From JBPRGH01 sp051418055 (lineage in GTDB: Bacteria; Bacteroidota; Bacteroidia; Cytophagales; Cyclobacteriaceae): a DNA stretch of 64,000 nucleotides. The stretch covers positions 14,929 through 78,928 of the forward strand of contig JBPRGH010000154.1 in assembly GCA_051418055.1 (NCBI GenBank), read 5' to 3'. The notes beneath the pieces were generated by a model. That model was not told the DNA's origin and did no database searches. It saw only the letters and a list, made by a program, of their open reading frames with translations. This document shows, one piece after another, positions 62,390 through 64,000 of this stretch (position 1 is the stretch's first letter; every line of letters starts with the position of its first letter). Made by a program: the position numbers and the translations under genes.

Positions 62390-63133
62390 GTGAGAATTAA
62401 TAATTATTTCAATTCAATAAAGTTAATATTTTTTTTAATGCGAGCCGTAAAGCTGAAATGAAGGGTGGAGGCACGGAACCCGAAATGGAGGCTGCGAGTG
62501 CGAGTGAGGCCTGCCAGAAAATAGTCGACCGATAGGAAGCGGCTGGCAGTGGGAGTAGCCGGCCTTGCGATGGGTCAAGCCGAGATGCCGGCGTACGACT
62601 ATAACCGAACGAGCCCGCAGGCGAGCATAAACACTGGCAGCGGTCCCGATGGAAGCGGCCTGAGTGCAACGTCCCGCAGGGCAGGCTGCTGGAATCGGGA
62701 AGGGAGCTGCCGTGAGGAAGAAGGCAGCCAAAGCATAGGACATGACAGCACCCAAGCCCAGAAATGCAGCTTGCGGAATGAATGGGTGAGCCTATGGCCT
62801 GGGATTTCAGACGTAACCCTCAATGTTAGATAAAGCTTAGTTAAAGCCCTTATGGTTGAAGTTAATGTAAACCAAGGCTATAGGCGAATGCTGGCGTGGC
62901 CTATGCGTGGCAACTGATGACGAACACCGCTTTCCCTGCGTGGTGGGTAAGACAAGGGTATGACTGAAGGAATGGAGTGCAACGAAATGACAGAAGGAAT
63001 GGCCTTGCCGCGGGGAACCGGAAGCTGGTGAATGCCCGGAGGCACGGAGGGAATGAACCTGCTGGAGGTGGGGATGTTATATATATTATTAAAAATTTTT
63101 AATATCACTGATGAAGAAAATTTCATGTAGGAG
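62390..63133. other. GC-rich, dyad-rich non-coding block B
   Basis: About 640 of these 744 bases (62440-63080) are strikingly GC- and purine-rich on the plus strand. I see no convincing gene; the ORFs here are rich in Pro, Ser, His and Arg, as in translated structured RNA. Direct repeats include GGAGGCACGGA (62467 and 63038) and GAGTGCAACG twice. Hairpins include CTGCCAG/CTGGCAG (62511-62549) and GGCTGC/GCAGCC near 62690-62740. A perfect AT palindrome, TATTAAAAATTTTTAATA (63086-63103), marks the right edge. Confidence 0.55.
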
Positions 63134-64000
63134 TTAATCAACTGTTGCCAATTTATACTTCTGTATTGCTGCCAAATCAATCTTATTAATAATATCAAAC
63201 AAATATTCCAACTTATCAAGTAGTACTGCAAAAGATAGTTGATGTTCTTCGTTTATTTTATATTCTCCAGGATTATATTGTAGAAACTTCTCATCTACCC
63301 GTCCATTTTTGTGAGCGTACAAATGCCTTATTTGCAAAATTCGTTCTATTTCTTCCTGTTCTGCTTCATTAATTGCTTTTAACTCACTAATCTGTTTATT
63401 TTCAGCGATAAAACCCTTTACACTGCCTCTTTGTAATTTACTTAATTTTTTCTTTGCCCAATAATCAACAAAATCCTGCATATCACCACAATCAAGGACC
63501 TCCTTTATACTTACTTGTTGTTTAGATTTAAGAGTATTTGGATTGGCTAGATAAATTTCGTACAACAAATCTGACAAATATGTTTCAAAAGTATCAGCAC
63601 ACGATGAGAATAAAATTCTGGTAAGTATTTTACCCTCTAAATTTTCAGTTGGTATTATTGGGTCTTTAGGATATAAAATACCTGAAAGATCATTAGCAAT
63701 ATTCATAACACTTATATAATGATCTAGAAATTTAGATTTAGCACTAGTCCCAATTTCTCTTGAAGATTTTATTCGTTTTGCGACATTTTTAATTCTTTCA
63801 TAATCACCGATTTTATACTGCTTCTCTTCTGGCTTTTCAACTACAGAACGAGAGTCTTTACGAATATAGGTCTTACCATTAAATGTTATTAGCTCATCAG
63901 ACTTCTCAGTAGTAATTATATATAATTTTTTCCCTTGATATGTAAAATAGTTATATTGGATATTTGGTTTAGGAGTTAGAAGGTCAATAGCTTTATGGGT
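63134..64000 (-). CDS. Schlafen/AlbA_2-like and HEPN-domain protein (5' end beyond window)
   Basis: The frame is open past 64000, so the ATG at 63706 is internal. The visible 288 residues begin in an AlbA_2-like end (TYQGKKLYIITTEKS then FNGKTYIRKDSRSV), as in Schlafen-type proteins. A helical C-terminal domain of about 190 residues follows, with IRHLYAHKNGR. Counting from 63706, R127 and H132 give R-x4-H, the HEPN RNase motif. Such domain pairs suggest an RNA- or nucleotide-triggered defence protein. The first part, perhaps including the full AlbA_2 domain, is not seen. Confidence 0.65.
   Translation of the reverse strand, partial: THKAIDLLTPKPNIQYNYFTYQGKKLYIITTEKSDELITFNGKTYIRKDSRSVVEKPEEKQYKIGDYERIKNVAKRIKSSREIGTSAKSKFLDHYISVMNIANDLSGILYPKDPIIPTENLEGKILTRILFSSCADTFETYLSDLLYEIYLANPNTLKSKQQVSIKEVLDCGDMQDFVDYWAKKKLSKLQRGSVKGFIAENKQISELKAINEAEQEEIERILQIRHLYAHKNGRVDEKFLQYNPGEYKINEEHQLSFAVLLDKLEYLFDIINKIDLAAIQKYKLATVD

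Noticed and set aside
62446..62483. GAGCCGT...GAAA...CACGGAAC resembling group II intron domain V
   Set aside because: The arms do not pair at two positions, the length is wrong for the usual 34 nt, and there is no reverse transcriptase ORF.
62435..62833. ORFs of 74-106 aa on both strands in block B
   Set aside because: Open frames on both strands in GC-rich DNA are expected; their Pro/Ser/His/Arg-rich products have no domain, and no ribosome-binding site or operon context supports them.
1..64000. CRISPR arrays, insertion sequences, rRNA genes and a replication origin
   Set aside because: No regularly spaced repeats, transposase genes, rRNA sequence or DnaA-box cluster were seen on reading the window.

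Overview
The window looks like a chromosome segment of a Bacteroidota bacterium, probably a Cytophagales-type marine or soil organism. It is AT-rich and has Bacteroidota-type promoters (TTG, about 17-21 bp, TAnnTTTG). It carries a TonB receptor with a carboxypeptidase-like N-terminal domain paired with a DUF4249 lipoprotein, a bifunctional DAHP synthase/chorismate mutase with the mutase at the C-terminus, and many secreted beta-barrels and lipoproteins. The species cannot be named from the sequence alone.

Region 1 (1-30.4 kb) is ordinary core genome. In order it holds a TM2 protein fragment, an outer-membrane protein, the aromatic pathway pair (DAHP synthase/chorismate mutase plus aroB), proline dehydrogenase, lysS, an MscS channel, a small Cys-rich membrane protein, an inositol monophosphatase-type enzyme, rsmI, pterin dehydratase, DUF493, PpiD, a CorC/HlyC protein, lptC, a TPR protein and a beta-barrel. 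These are followed by coaX, anmK, a Glu/Leu dehydrogenase, an Na+/H+ antiporter-type carrier, an orphan receiver, clpC, WbqC, a Sua5/YciO protein, mltG, a thioesterase and a YihY protein. Two intergenic regions here (6.3-6.6 and 22.9-23.2 kb) carry palindromic repeat elements flanked by GTTTAAAG-rich tracts.

Region 2 (30.4-39.4 kb) begins at tRNA-Ser(UGA), followed by its terminator and a tyrosine recombinase, the usual start of an integrated island. Next come a DUF4249/TonB-receptor pair, a Gly-linker lipoprotein, a 590-bp AT-rich gap and a compact module of small genes of unknown function (37.3-39.2 kb).

Region 3 (39.4-60.6 kb) is a heavy-metal island. Rightward genes encode a small Cys/His-rich secreted protein, a CzcA-type RND pump fused to a TolC-like outer-membrane factor, its adaptor, three cation diffusion facilitators, a SpoIIAA-like protein and a Fur-family regulator. 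Leftward genes form two groups. One is an unusual five-gene set: a sorbosone-dehydrogenase-like lipoprotein, two proteins resembling cell-wall-binding repeat 2 (one fused to a DUF4396-like membrane domain) and two small membrane proteins. The other is a mercury/copper-type set: ArsR, MerTP, a MerA-like flavoprotein, a GDCCVxC protein, a CsoR-family protein, a thioredoxin-like protein, a four-helix copper-storage-like protein, an HMA-thioredoxin fusion and an outer-membrane protein. A perfect 20-bp palindrome in front of arsR is the likely operator.

Region 4 (60.6-64.0 kb) looks like a defence or toxin island. It has a PIN-domain protein translationally coupled to an unknown 214-aa protein, and a partial protein joining a Schlafen/AlbA_2-like domain to a HEPN domain with an R-x4-H motif. 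These genes are separated by two GC-rich, non-coding, dyad-rich blocks that share short motifs, and by a 151-nt imperfect palindrome. This part, the CWB2/DUF4396 operon and the 37.3-39.2 kb module are the best places to look for an undescribed system.
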